Positions 7,822 to 16,384 of a stretch of DNA of 64,000 nt are shown here, in pieces. The notes beneath the pieces were generated by a model. The model did not search any database and was not told the DNA's origin. It saw only the letters and a list, made by a program, of their open reading frames with translations. Where the stretch lies: contig NZ_KQ948989.1 in NCBI RefSeq assembly GCF_001514265.1, positions 753,610-817,609 on the forward strand, given 5' to 3'. Positions within the stretch are counted from its first letter, which is position 1. Every line of letters starts with the position of its first letter. The DNA comes from Streptomyces resistomycificus (lineage in GTDB: Bacteria > Actinomycetota > Actinomycetes > Streptomycetales > Streptomycetaceae). Both the position numbers and the translations under genes were made by a program.

Positions 7822-9342
7822 ATGGCAGACTCCGCAGACACGACGGACCGCACCGGTACAACCGGCGGCAGCCCCGCAGGCCGGCAGCTCCAGGTGGAGA
7901 CGCACGGTCTCGACGTGATCGGCGACGCCGACCGCAAGGGCACACCACGCACGCTGTTCTGGCCCTGGTTCGGCGCCAACGTCTCCGTCCTCGGGCTGAG
8001 TTACGGCGCCTTCGTGCTGGGCTTCGGCATCTCCTTCTGGCAGGCACTGGTCGCCGGAGTCATCGGCATCGTCTTCTCGTTCCTGCTGTGCGGCTTCGTC
8101 GGCGTCGCCGGCAAGCGCGGCTCCGCGCCGACCATGGTCCTCAGCCGCGCCGCGTACGGCGTGCGCGGCAACCGGCTGCCGTCGGTGGTCTCCTGGATGC
8201 TCACCGTCGGCTGGGAGACGGTCCTGTGCTCCCTCGCCACCTTGGCCACCGCGACCGTCTTCGACCGGCTCGGCTGGGGTGGCGGCACCGGGACCAAGGT
8301 CGTCGCCCTGGTCCTGGTCGGCGCGCTGACCGTCGTAGGCGGCGTGATGGGCTTCGACGTGATCATGCGCCTGCAGACCGTCATCACCGTGGTCACCGGT
8401 GTGCTCACGCTCGTCTACGTCGTGCTCGTCGCCGACCACGTCCACTGGAGCACCGTCAGCGCCGTACCGGCGGGCTCCGCACAGGAGTTCATCGGCGCGC
8501 TGGTGTTCATGATGACCGGCTTCGGGCTCGGCTGGGTCAACGCCGCCGCCGACTACTCCCGCTATCTGCCCCGCAGTTCGTCGAGCCGGGGCGTGGTCGG
8601 CTGGACCACCTTCGGCGCGTCCGTGGCGCCGCTGCTCCTGCTGGTCTTCGGCCTGCTGCTGGCCGGCTCCTCGGCCGGCCTCGAGACGGCCGTCGCCGCC
8701 GACCCGATCGGCGCGCTGACGACGATCCTGCCCACCTGGTTCCTGGTCCCCTTCGCCGTGGTCGCGGTGCTCGGCCTGGTCGGCGGCGCGGTCCTCGACA
8801 TCTACTCCTCCGGCCTCGCCCTGCTCTCCGCGGGCCTTCGGGTGCCCCGCTACCTGGCCGCCCTCGTGGACGGCGTCCTGATGATCGCGGGCTCGGTCTA
8901 CATCGTCTTCGTCGCGGACGACTTCCTCGGCCAGTTCATGGGCTTCCTGACCACGCTCGGCGTGCCCATCGCCGCATGGTGCGGGGTCATGCTCGCCGAC
9001 CTGCTGCTGCGCCGCCGCGACTACGACGAGGGGGACCTCTACCGGCCCGGGGGCCGCTACGGCGATCTCCCGGCCACCCCGCTGCTGCTCACCCTCGCCG
9101 CCACCGCCGCGGGCTGGGGCCTGGTCACCAACTCGGCCGCGAACTGGCTGGAGTGGCAGGGCTACCTGCTCGGCCCCCTGGGCCTGGGCGGCAGGTCCGG
9201 TTCCTGGGCGTACGCCAACCTCGGTGTCCTCATCGCCCTCGCGACCGGTTTCCTCGGCACCCTGGCGTTGGGACGCGGCCGCGTCCGTGCGCAGGAGGGA
9301 GCGCCGCCGAGTCCCGGCGCGGACGCGGGGACGATCGCGTGA
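7822..9342 (+). CDS. NCS1-family nucleobase:cation symporter
   Basis: 506-aa membrane protein with about 12 TM segments. The NCS1 signature FWPWFGANVSVLGLSYG lies in TM1, and a later segment reads WVNAAADYSRYLPR, as in cytosine/purine permeases. It should import a purine, pyrimidine, hydantoin or similar base. ATG 7822 has GGCAGGCGG upstream. It overlaps (GTGA) the downstream cysteine hydrolase, suggesting uptake and breakdown of one nitrogen compound. Confidence 0.85.
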   Translation: MADSADTTDRTGTTGGSPAGRQLQVETHGLDVIGDADRKGTPRTLFWPWFGANVSVLGLSYGAFVLGFGISFWQALVAGVIGIVFSFLLCGFVGVAGKRGSAPTMVLSRAAYGVRGNRLPSVVSWMLTVGWETVLCSLATLATATVFDRLGWGGGTGTKVVALVLVGALTVVGGVMGFDVIMRLQTVITVVTGVLTLVYVVLVADHVHWSTVSAVPAGSAQEFIGALVFMMTGFGLGWVNAAADYSRYLPRSSSSRGVVGWTTFGASVAPLLLLVFGLLLAGSSAGLETAVAADPIGALTTILPTWFLVPFAVVAVLGLVGGAVLDIYSSGLALLSAGLRVPRYLAALVDGVLMIAGSVYIVFVADDFLGQFMGFLTTLGVPIAAWCGVMLADLLLRRRDYDEGDLYRPGGRYGDLPATPLLLTLAATAAGWGLVTNSAANWLEWQGYLLGPLGLGGRSGSWAYANLGVLIALATGFLGTLALGRGRVRAQEGAPPSPGADAGTIA

Positions 9343-9881
9343 CCGCGGGCCTGCTCGCCGTCATCGACATGCAGCAGGTCTTCGCCGACCCCGGCAGTCC
9401 GTGGGCGGCCCCCCGCTTCGAGCAGGCGGCGCAGGGCGTACGACGGCTGCTGCCGGCGTTCGGGGACCGCGTCACCTTCACCCGCTTCCTGGCCCCCGAC
9501 GAGCCCACCGGCGCGTGGCGGGCCTACTACGAACGGTGGCCCTTCGCGCTGCGACCGCCCGACGCCCCGCTGTGGCGGCTGGCCGACGAGTTCGCCGCCC
9601 GGGCCGAGCAGGTGCTGGACGCCCCCACCTTCGGCAAGTGGACCCCCGAGCTCGCCGCCCGCACCCTCCCCGAAGGGCGCCTGGTCCTGGCCGGGGTCAG
9701 CACCGACTGCTGCGTCCTGTCCACCGCGCTGGCCGCGGCCGACGCCGGAGTGGAGGTCCTCGTGGCGGCCGACGCGTGCGCGGGCGCCGACGACACCTCG
9801 CACGCCCAGGCCCTCTCGTTGATGGACCTCTACCGTCCGCTCATCCGGGTGGTCACCGTCGAGGAACTGACCCGCGGCTGA
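9339..9881 (+). CDS. Isochorismatase-like cysteine hydrolase
   Basis: 180 aa. The cysteine hydrolase triad is visible: Asp in LAVIDMQQ, Lys in FGKWTPEL and Cys in GVSTDCCVLSTA. Members cleave amide or ureido bonds (nicotinamide, N-carbamoylsarcosine, ureidoacrylate) or isochorismate. Coupling by GTGA overlap to an NCS1 base permease favours amidohydrolysis of a base-derived compound over isochorismate cleavage, and no siderophore genes are next to it. Substrate unknown. Confidence 0.82.
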   Translation: MTAGLLAVIDMQQVFADPGSPWAAPRFEQAAQGVRRLLPAFGDRVTFTRFLAPDEPTGAWRAYYERWPFALRPPDAPLWRLADEFAARAEQVLDAPTFGKWTPELAARTLPEGRLVLAGVSTDCCVLSTALAAADAGVEVLVAADACAGADDTSHAQALSLMDLYRPLIRVVTVEELTRG

Positions 9882-9916
9882 ATCACGGTCGGTCCCGGCA
9901 CGGTCACCCCCGCGGA

Positions 9917-9940
9917 TCCGTGCGCGGGCCCGCGCACGGA
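9917..9940. terminator. Perfect 24-bp palindrome, terminator of the permease/hydrolase operon
   Basis: TCCGTGCGCGGG followed directly by its reverse complement, 36 bp after the hydrolase stop. As RNA it folds into a strong hairpin. The rest of 9882-10136 holds no gene. Confidence 0.65.
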
Positions 9941-10136
9941 CTCGGTCACGCGGGATGTGCGCAAGCACGTCAGCTCCGGCGTGCGCTCGTCCTCGCCGCT
10001 CCCTCGAGACCCTCACATCCACCGCGGTCCCACAGGATTGCTCCGGCCCCGGTCGGGTACGCGAGCAGGACCGCTCCCGGGGCGATCTTGTCCCGGGCGT
10101 GCCGCACTACCGCCGCTACCAGGGGAAACATCAATC

Positions 10137-10538
10137 ATGGACACACCCGCGTACGACAACACCGTCACACCTGCCCGGCGGGCGCTGGACGCGCTGGCCG
10201 AGAACACCGAGGACACCACGGCGCTGGCCACGCTCGCGAGCAGCGAGGTGCTGGTGCCGGTACCCGACGACGCCGGTCAGGAGGAGGCCGGTGACGCGAG
10301 CATCGTGGCGCTGCCGGTTCTCGAACAGACGGACGGCGCTCCGGTGGTGCCCGTGTTCACCTCCGAGCCGGAGATGGCCGAGCTCCTGCCGTACGTCTCC
10401 CGCTACCGTCTCGTCCCGCTGGGCGCTCTCGCCGCCCAGTGGCCCGCCGACGACCTGTCGCTCACCATCGACGCGAGCTCGGCGCACCCGCTGACGCTCA
10501 CCTCGGAGGGTGTGCGCACGCTCTTGGCCAGGCCTTAG
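10137..10538 (+). CDS. SseB N-terminal domain-like protein
   Basis: 133 aa, acidic, no signal or TM. The pattern VLVPVPDD...ASIVALPVLEQTDGAPVVPVFTSEPEM matches the SseB N-terminal domain found in many Streptomyces proteins of unknown role. ATG at 10137 is preceded by AGGGG at 10121-10125. The gene stands alone between two hairpins. Confidence 0.65.
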   Translation: MDTPAYDNTVTPARRALDALAENTEDTTALATLASSEVLVPVPDDAGQEEAGDASIVALPVLEQTDGAPVVPVFTSEPEMAELLPYVSRYRLVPLGALAAQWPADDLSLTIDASSAHPLTLTSEGVRTLLARP

Positions 10539-10539
10539 G

Positions 10540-10560
10540 CGTTCGGCCTCAGACCGAACG
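10540..10560. terminator. Hairpin between the SseB-like gene and a convergent MarR gene
   Basis: CGTTCGG / CCGAACG, 7-bp perfect stem with a 7-nt loop, directly after the SseB-like stop. Confidence 0.55.
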
Positions 10561-10715
10561 GGACGGAACCGGCCGCCGCCGAGCGGCCCGATGAGCGCCC
10601 GGACCCGGTCGGGTGTGGGCGGTATCCCGCGCCCGCACCCGGGTTCTCGCGCGCCGGGGCCCGAGTGGCGCCGACCGTCCCTCGGCGGCCTCCTATGGCA
10701 CGGTGCGAGGCGCGC

Positions 10716-11117
10716 TCAGGCGCCGGACGCCCGGCCCAGTGTGCGCGTCAGCACCTCGCGCTGCAGTGGCAGCACCTCGCTGTGCAGGTCGCGTCCCTTG
10801 CGGGTCAGGGCGACCCACACACCACGCCGGTCCTCCACGCAGACCGAGCGCTCCACCAGACCGTCCTTCTCCAGACGTCCGATGAGGCGCGACAACGCGC
10901 TCTGGCTGAGGTGGACCCGCCCGGCGAGGTTCTGCACCCGGCACTGGTCGCCTTCCCGGGGAGCCTCCGAGGCGAGGACGTCGAGCACCTCGAAGTCGCT
11001 GGCGCCCAGCCCGTGCGGATGCAGCGCGCGGTCGATCTCGCACATCGTGCGCGCGTGCACGGACAGGATGTCCCGCCACTGTTCTTCGAGCCGGGTGTCG
11101 GCCGCGTTCACTGCCAT
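10716..11117 (-). CDS. MarR-family regulator
   Basis: 133 aa with the MarR winged helix: LAGRVHLSQSALSRLIGRLE is the recognition region and DRRGVWVALTRKGRD the wing. Second in a likely two-gene unit with the VOC protein encoded 49 bp upstream. An inverted repeat at 11125-11148 sits over its ribosome binding site region, suggesting autoregulation. The ligand is unknown. Confidence 0.85.
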   Translation of the reverse strand: MAVNAADTRLEEQWRDILSVHARTMCEIDRALHPHGLGASDFEVLDVLASEAPREGDQCRVQNLAGRVHLSQSALSRLIGRLEKDGLVERSVCVEDRRGVWVALTRKGRDLHSEVLPLQREVLTRTLGRASGA

Positions 11118-11124
11118 ACACCTG

Positions 11125-11148
11125 ATGTTAATGCGTGTGCATCGACAT
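11125..11148. promoter_or_regulatory. Putative MarR operator
   Basis: Inverted repeat ATGTTAATGC-GTGT-GCATCGACAT (8 of 10 pairs), 8 bp upstream of the MarR start codon and between it and the VOC gene. Size and placement are typical of an autoregulatory MarR site. Confidence 0.5.
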
Positions 11149-11166
11149 GCGGACGGGCGAAGCGTC

Positions 11167-11511
11167 TCAGGCGTCCTGGAGGAGGCCGACGAGGTTGCCG
11201 TCCGGGTCCTTCACGAAGGCGATCAGCCTGCCGCCGCCGACGTCCTGGACGTCCTGGACCGTCTGAGCCCCGGCGGCCAGCAGCGCCGACAGCGTCGTCC
11301 TGATGTCGGTCACCTGCCAGTAGGGCACGGGCCCGGTCATGCCCTTCGCGTGTCCGTTGGGGTCGAGGCCGACCTCCTGCCCGGCCGCCCGGAATCCGAC
11401 GTAATACGGTTCGTCGGTGTACGGCTCCACCCCCAGCAGGGCGCTGAACAGCGACTTCGCCGGGGCGAGGTCCTTGACGGGGTAGATGATCGTCCTGAGT
11501 CCGGCGGTCAT
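11167..11511 (-). CDS. VOC-superfamily (glyoxalase/dioxygenase fold) protein
   Basis: 114 aa, one pair of beta-alpha-beta-beta-beta modules: TIIYPVKDLAPAKSLFSALL at the start and FVKDPDGNLVGLLQD at the end. The family includes glyoxalase, dioxygenases and antibiotic-binding resistance proteins; metal ligands are not clear enough to choose. Followed on the same strand by MarR, so a regulated detoxification role is plausible but inferred. Confidence 0.78.
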   Translation of the reverse strand: MTAGLRTIIYPVKDLAPAKSLFSALLGVEPYTDEPYYVGFRAAGQEVGLDPNGHAKGMTGPVPYWQVTDIRTTLSALLAAGAQTVQDVQDVGGGRLIAFVKDPDGNLVGLLQDA

Positions 11512-11660
11512 GGCGTTCTCCTCGGCGGGGTGTCGTCGACGGATTTCGTCGGTGGTTCCACGCTAGGGCGGGGGAGCGCGGTGCCGCTTCTTCGATCCTG
11601 ACCGGTTCCGCGGCGCGGACTCGGTCCAGCGCCGACAGGCGGCGGCATCGCCGGCGGGTA

Positions 11661-11894
11661 TCAGGCGTCCGCGGTCACCTTGGCGTTCTCCTCGGCCTCA
11701 TAGCGCAGCAGGTCGCCCGGCTGGCAGTCGAGTGCCTCGCAGAGCGCGGCGAGCGTCGTGAAGCGCACCGCCTTGGCCCTGCCGTTCTTGAGCACCGCCA
11801 GGTTGGCGGGTGTGATCCCGACGCGTTCCGCGAGCTCGCCCACCGGCATCTTCCGCCTGGCCAGCATCATGTCGATGTCGACGACGATCGGCAT
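11661..11894 (-). CDS. Small XRE/Cro-type HTH regulator
   Basis: 77-aa protein, nearly all HTH: MLARRKMPVGELAERVGITPANL, then FTTLAALCEALDCQPGDLL, as in the YozG-like regulators paired with DUF2975 proteins. ATG overlaps the stop of the membrane gene by one base (TGATG), so the pair is coupled. It probably binds the twin ATCG/CGAT operators upstream of the pair. Confidence 0.85.
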   Translation of the reverse strand: MPIVVDIDMMLARRKMPVGELAERVGITPANLAVLKNGRAKAVRFTTLAALCEALDCQPGDLLRYEAEENAKVTADA

Positions 11895-12391
11895 CAGATC
11901 ACCTCGGCCAGCTCGGCCTGCATCCGCGTCGCCTGGATGTCCCGCGCGACGGCCTGGGCGAGCAGCATGCGCAGCACGAGCACGATGAGCGCCACGCCCA
12001 GGACGGCCAGGCCGACCCCGCCCAGCAGGAGCACGACGCCCGGGGCCACGGCCTCGCCCGGCGCCAGGACCACTCCGAGTGCGAACACCAGCGCCGCGGC
12101 CGCCAGGAAGGCGCCGATCACGACGTCGACGTACCGGAAGGCGCCGTGGGAGAACACCGTTCCGCGCCGCACCATCGTGACCAGCCGCCACACGCAGACC
12201 AGCACGACCTGGACCGCCACCACCCCCAGGACGACGATCACCAGCGTCGGTGTGCGCACGTGTGCGGCGTCCGCGTCCAGATCGTCGAGATCCGCGGCCA
12301 GCAGCGGCACCATCACCGCCTGCACGAACACGGTGCCGGCCAGCAACGCCCCGAGCACTCCGCGCAGCGCGAGTACGGTCAGCTTTCCCAT
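11894..12391 (-). CDS. DUF2975 membrane protein
   Basis: 165 aa, four hydrophobic segments in the DUF2975 pattern, with [15 protein letters not shown] in the first cytoplasmic loop. The ATG at 12391 is preferred because GGAGGGAGAGG precedes it; an upstream in-frame ATG at 12406 has no ribosome binding site. Always-paired small XRE genes are typical of the family, whose function is unknown; a membrane-linked switch for the regulator is an inference. Confidence 0.82.
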   Translation of the reverse strand: MGKLTVLALRGVLGALLAGTVFVQAVMVPLLAADLDDLDADAAHVRTPTLVIVVLGVVAVQVVLVCVWRLVTMVRRGTVFSHGAFRYVDVVIGAFLAAAALVFALGVVLAPGEAVAPGVVLLLGGVGLAVLGVALIVLVLRMLLAQAVARDIQATRMQAELAEVI

Positions 12392-12402
12392 CGCCTCTCC
12401 CT

Positions 12403-12440
12403 CCATCGAACAACGATGGAAATCTATCGAAATTCGATAG
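12403..12440. promoter_or_regulatory. Twin operators of the DUF2975/XRE pair
   Basis: Two 17-bp inverted repeats, CCATCG-N5-CGATGG (12403-12419) and CTATCGAAATTCGATAG (12424-12440), have centres exactly 21 bp apart. They lie just upstream of the DUF2975 start on the minus strand, so bound dimers would sit on the same DNA face over the promoter. Confidence 0.65.
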
Positions 12441-12545
12441 GTGGGGCAAGGCGTGAGCCCACCCCCGCCAGGTGGGACGGGGTCAGGGGGATCGTTCCGG
12501 TCGAGCCTCGCGCCGAACCCGGGGGTCAGGCCCCCGGGCGCCGCC

Positions 12546-13571
12546 TCACGTCGACTGTCGCTTCACCAGTTCCGTGGGCAGGATGACCGCCGCCGGATCC
12601 TCGCCCCCGATCTGGGCCAGCAGCACGCGGACCATCTCGGCGCTGATGCGGTCCCAGGGCTGCCGGATCGTCGTCAGTTCGGGGCGGGTGGCCAGGGCGG
12701 CGGGTGAGTCGTCGAAGCCGCCCACCGCCACGTCCTGGGGGACTCGGCGTCCGGCCCGTTCGAGGGCCGTCAGGACGCCCTGGGCCATCAGGTCGGACGC
12801 GACGAAGACGGCGTCGATGTCCGGAGCCTGTGCGAGCAGTCGCTCGGCGCCCGTCTCGCCGCTGAGGCGGCTGTAGTCGCCCGGGACGACGAGCCGCTCG
12901 TCGATCCCGACACCCGCGTCGGTGAGCACCTCCTTGTAGCCCGCGAGGCGCTCCACACCGCCCGGGGTGTCCAGCGGGCCGGTGACCACGCCGATGCGGC
13001 GGCGGCCCAGGGACAGCAGGTGGCGCACCATGTCCCGGGCGCCGTCCCGGTCGTCGGCCGCCACGTAGCTCACCCGGGAGCCGAGTCCTATGGGCTTGCC
13101 GCAGGCGACCAGCGGCACGCCCGCCTCGCGCAGCTCCTCGGCGATCGGGTCCCCGGAGCGGCTGGAGACGAGCAGCACACCGTCGACGTGCCCGGCGGTG
13201 ATGTACCGCGTGATGCGCCGCCGTTCGTCCTCGGTCCCGGCGAGCATCAGCAGCAGCGGGACGTCGTGCGCGGCCAGCGCCTGCGTGCAGCCGCGCAACA
13301 GGACGTTGAAGTTGGGATCCTCGAAGAACCGCTCCTGTGGTTCGGTCAGCAGGAAGCCGACGGAGTCGGAACGCCCGGTGATCAGCGAACGGGCGTGCCG
13401 GTTGACGACGTAACCCGTCTTGCGGATGGCGGCGTTGACCGCCTCCTGCGCGGCGGGGCTGACGTAGTGCCCGCCGTTGAGCACGCGTGAGACGGTGCCG
13501 CGCGAGACCCCTGCCTCCCGCGCCACGTCGTGGATCGTCGGCGGCCTGCGCCGGCCCCCCGCATTGTTCAT
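12546..13571 (-). CDS. LacI-family repressor of the beta-galactosidase gene
   Basis: 341 aa. N-terminal LacI HTH ([20 protein letters not shown]) with hinge, then a periplasmic-binding-like sugar domain ([16 protein letters not shown] to the end). ATG at 13571 is the first residue before a short basic lead. Divergent from the GH42 gene with 216 bp between; an inverted repeat at the beta-galactosidase promoter is the likely operator. Effector is probably a galactoside. Confidence 0.88.
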   Translation of the reverse strand: MNNAGGRRRPPTIHDVAREAGVSRGTVSRVLNGGHYVSPAAQEAVNAAIRKTGYVVNRHARSLITGRSDSVGFLLTEPQERFFEDPNFNVLLRGCTQALAAHDVPLLLMLAGTEDERRRITRYITAGHVDGVLLVSSRSGDPIAEELREAGVPLVACGKPIGLGSRVSYVAADDRDGARDMVRHLLSLGRRRIGVVTGPLDTPGGVERLAGYKEVLTDAGVGIDERLVVPGDYSRLSGETGAERLLAQAPDIDAVFVASDLMAQGVLTALERAGRRVPQDVAVGGFDDSPAALATRPELTTIRQPWDRISAEMVRVLLAQIGGEDPAAVILPTELVKRQST

Positions 13572-13683
13572 GGTCACGACTCTAAGGCCCCCGAGGGCGG
13601 ATGGCCGCTGCCATAGCCGTGAGACGTCCCCCGGAGCCTCTGATCGCCTGTGATCGTGCACAGCAATGACCGAGAAGGAATAC

Positions 13684-13733
13684 TTGGCAAGCGTCACCTC
13701 GGTACGGTTATCTTGGGCTGGGCGCCGCCCAAG
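13684..13733 (+). promoter_or_regulatory. Promoter and candidate LacI operator of the beta-galactosidase gene
   Basis: TTGGCA at 13684-13689 and TATCTT at 13709-13714 (19-nt spacer) form a weak promoter. The perfect 7-bp inverted repeat CTTGGGC-N8-GCCCAAG at 13712-13733 overlaps its -10 and start region, the expected place for a repressor site. Further upstream, CTGTG-N6-CACAG at 13648-13663 is a weaker alternative. Confidence 0.45.
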
Positions 13734-13787
13734 CGGTGTGTGCACGTTCCCAATATGCTTCCCAACCACCAGAAACGGGAGAGACCC

Positions 13788-15809
13788 ATGCCGGAGACCA
13801 CCCCCAGGGGCCTCACCAGGCTCGCCTTCGGCGGGGACTACAACCCGGAGCAGTGGCCGGAGAGCGTCTGGGAGGAGGACGTACGGCTGATGCGGGAGGC
13901 CGGCGTCACCATGGTGAGCGTCGGGATCTTCTCCTGGGCCCTGCTGGAGCCCGAACCGGGCGTGTACGACTTCGGCTGGCTCGACCGGGTCCTGGACCTG
14001 CTGCACACCAACGGCGTCCGTGTGGACCTCGGCACGCCCACCGTGGTGCCCCCGGCCTGGTTCTACCGTGACCACCCCGACGCACTGCCCGTGACGGCCG
14101 ACGGCGTCCGCCTCGCGTTCGGCTCGCGCGGCGCGATCTGCCACAGCAACGCCGACTACCGGGCGGCCGCCGCGAACATCACCACCAGGCTCGCCGAGCG
14201 CTACGCCGGCCACCCGGCCCTGGCCATGTGGCACGTGCACAACGAGTACGGCGTCCCCGTCTCCGCCTGCTACTGCGACTCCTGCGCCGCCCACTTCCGC
14301 CGCTGGCTGGCCTCGACGTACGGCACGGTCGAGGGGGTCAACGCGGCCTGGGGCACCGCCTTCTGGGGCCAGCGCTACGCCGACCTCGGCCAGATCAACC
14401 CGCCGCGCACGGCACCCACCGTCGGCAACCCCGGCCAGGCGCTGGACTACAAGCGGTTCGCCGACGCCACCATGCGCGAGAACTTCGTGATGGAGCGGGA
14501 CATCCTGCACCGCCTCTCGCCCGGCGTCCCGGTCACCACCAACTTCATGACCGCGCTCAGCCAGTGCGACTCGGTGGACTACTGGGCCTGGGGCCGCGAG
14601 GTCGACCTGGTCACCAACGACCACTACCTGATCACCGACGGCCGCCGCACCCACGTGAACCTCGCGATGGCCGCAGACCTCACCCGCTCGGTCGCGGGCG
14701 GTGCCCCCTGGCTGCTGCTCGAACACTCCACCTCGGGGGTCAACTGGCAGCCCCGCAACCCCGCGAAGGCGCCCGGCCAGATGGCCCGCAACTCCCTCGC
14801 CCACGTGGCCCGCGGCTCCGAGGGCGCCATGTTCTTCCAGTGGCGCCAGTCGCGGCGAGGCGCCGAGAAGTTCCACTCGTCGATGGTCCCGCACGGCGGC
14901 ACGGACACCAGGGTGTGGCGCGAAGTGGTCCGACTGGGCGCCTGGCTCGACTCGTTGAGCACCGTCCGTGACACCCGCACCGTCGCCGACGTGGCCGTCC
15001 TGTGGGACTGGCAGTCCTGGTGGGCACAGAACCTCCAGTGGCGCCCCAGCGAGGACCACGACCCGCGCGAACGCGCCGACGCCTTCTACGAGGCGCTGTA
15101 CGACCGTCACCTCACCGTCGACTTCGCCCACCCGGAAGCCGACTTGTCGAGGTATCCCCTTGTCGTCGTGCCGGCGCTGTACCTGATGACGGAGGCGGCC
15201 GGCCGCAACATCGCGGAGTACGTCGAGAACGGCGGCACCCTCGTCGTGTCGTACTTCTCGGGCATCGTCGACGAGCACGACGCCGTCCACGAGGGTGCCT
15301 ACCCGGGGCCGCTCAGGGACGTGCTCGGCCTGACCGTCGAGGAGTTCTCGCCCCTCCTCCGGGACCAGTCGGTGCGCATCACCGGGCCCGACGGCTCGGA
15401 GCTCACCGCGGACGTGTGGACCGAGTTCGTGGTGCCGCGCGGCGCCGAGACCGTGTGGACGTACGCCGACGGTCCGGCCGCGGGACACCCGGCCGTCACC
15501 CGGCACCGCCTCGGCGCGGGCACCGCCTGGTACGTCTCCACCCGCCTGCCCGTCCAGGGCCTGGACGTCCTGCTGGGCTGGGCCGTGGAGGACGCGGACG
15601 TCAGCACGCGCGCCGACCTGCCCCGCGACGTCGAGGTGGTGCGGCGCACCGGCGAGTCCGGCACCTACCTGTTCGCCGTGAACCACACGGCCTCGGACGT
15701 CAAGGTGCCCCTCGGCGCGGACGGCACCGAGCTGCTGACCGGTGAGCGCGCCGCGGGCCGTCTGCCGGTCCCGGCGGGCGCCGTCCGGGTCGTGCGACTC
15801 GACGGCTGA
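13788..15809 (+). CDS. GH42 beta-galactosidase
   Basis: 673 aa, usual length for the family. Catalytic domain about 1-390 with acid/base E153 in HVHNEYG and nucleophile E312 in LLLEHSTSG; the zinc-type Cys cluster (ICHSNA, then ACYCDSC) is present. Then a trimerisation domain (DTRTVADVAVLWDWQSWWAQ) and a short C-terminal beta domain. No signal peptide, so intracellular. Start ATG 13788 has GGGAGAG 5-11 bp upstream. Divergent LacI gene suggests induction by galactosides. Confidence 0.92.
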   Translation: MPETTPRGLTRLAFGGDYNPEQWPESVWEEDVRLMREAGVTMVSVGIFSWALLEPEPGVYDFGWLDRVLDLLHTNGVRVDLGTPTVVPPAWFYRDHPDALPVTADGVRLAFGSRGAICHSNADYRAAAANITTRLAERYAGHPALAMWHVHNEYGVPVSACYCDSCAAHFRRWLASTYGTVEGVNAAWGTAFWGQRYADLGQINPPRTAPTVGNPGQALDYKRFADATMRENFVMERDILHRLSPGVPVTTNFMTALSQCDSVDYWAWGREVDLVTNDHYLITDGRRTHVNLAMAADLTRSVAGGAPWLLLEHSTSGVNWQPRNPAKAPGQMARNSLAHVARGSEGAMFFQWRQSRRGAEKFHSSMVPHGGTDTRVWREVVRLGAWLDSLSTVRDTRTVADVAVLWDWQSWWAQNLQWRPSEDHDPRERADAFYEALYDRHLTVDFAHPEADLSRYPLVVVPALYLMTEAAGRNIAEYVENGGTLVVSYFSGIVDEHDAVHEGAYPGPLRDVLGLTVEEFSPLLRDQSVRITGPDGSELTADVWTEFVVPRGAETVWTYADGPAAGHPAVTRHRLGAGTAWYVSTRLPVQGLDVLLGWAVEDADVSTRADLPRDVEVVRRTGESGTYLFAVNHTASDVKVPLGADGTELLTGERAAGRLPVPAGAVRVVRLDG

Positions 15810-15816
15810 CCAGGCT

Positions 15817-15857
15817 CCCCTCCGCCCGTGCGAGCGCGCGAGCCGCGGGCGGAGGGG
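15817..15857. terminator. Terminator of the beta-galactosidase gene
   Basis: CCCCTCCGCCCG (15817-15828) and its perfect reverse complement at 15846-15857, 17-nt loop, right after the stop. Confidence 0.65.
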
Positions 15858-15896
15858 GCACGTCACTCCTCCAGGACCCCCACCCGGAAGGCGCGT

Positions 15897-15933
15897 GTAC
15901 CGAACCCCCTTGTGTCGCAAGGGAGTTCGATAC
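15897..15933. promoter_or_regulatory. Long inverted repeat upstream of the ArsR-like gene
   Basis: Arms of 15 bp (GTACCGAACCCCCTT and its partner at 15919-15933) pair at 13 of 15 positions around a 7-nt loop, 93 bp before the ATG. It could be an operator for the ArsR-like protein or a second terminator facing the gene upstream. Confidence 0.45.
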
Positions 15934-16025
15934 CGGACAACGTCGAGGACTCCGGTGCGGGGCGGCGTCGACTGCGCCACAGTGGGAAGACGCGGTAAGA
16001 GGAGCCCCGGACGGAGGGGAACGGC

Positions 16026-16313
16026 ATGCTGAGGACTCCCACCGGCCACAGGCGCCTGGACATCCTGGAATGGCTGACGGACCCCGCTGCGCACTTCCCG
16101 CCGCAGCGGCACGCCGATCTCGTCACGGACGGCGTGACCGCCGAGGCCGTCGCCCGCAAGCTCGGGGTGCGCCGCGCCGTCGCCGAGACCCACCTCGACC
16201 TGCTCGCGGACCTCGGCCTGCTCCGCACCACCCGGATCCGGCGCCGCACCCACTACCGGCGCGACGACATACGGATCGCCGAGGTGGCCCGCATGTTCGA
16301 GAAAGGCTGGTAG
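16026..16313 (+). CDS. ArsR-like winged-helix regulator
   Basis: 95 aa. Winged helix with LDILEWLTDPAAHFP as helix 1 and VTAEAVARKLGVRRAVAETH as the HTH, ending in a wing (TRIRRRTHYRRDD). No Cys or His cluster typical of metal sensing is visible, so it may sense something other than a metal. Followed 71 bp later by the SMP-30-like gene, which it may control. Confidence 0.78.
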   Translation: MLRTPTGHRRLDILEWLTDPAAHFPPQRHADLVTDGVTAEAVARKLGVRRAVAETHLDLLADLGLLRTTRIRRRTHYRRDDIRIAEVARMFEKGW

Positions 16314-16384
16314 GCGGCAGGCCCACGCGGTACCCGCCCGCCAGGAGGACCCGACTGTGACAGCACAGCGAAGGGCAGGCACGC

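Noticed and set aside
5479-8445. A 988-codon open frame on the minus strand
   Set aside because: It runs antisense through the MFS, LysR and NCS1 genes, has low-complexity GC-driven composition and no domain; it is a high-GC shadow.
6804-9881. A 1025-codon plus-strand frame spanning LysR to the cysteine hydrolase
   Set aside because: Its first part is Arg/Pro/Gly-rich shadow; only the end is coding, and that belongs to the hydrolase starting at 9339.
12546-16382. A 1278-codon minus-strand frame including the LacI gene
   Set aside because: Only 12546-13571 is protein-like; the rest is antisense to the beta-galactosidase and its downstream genes.
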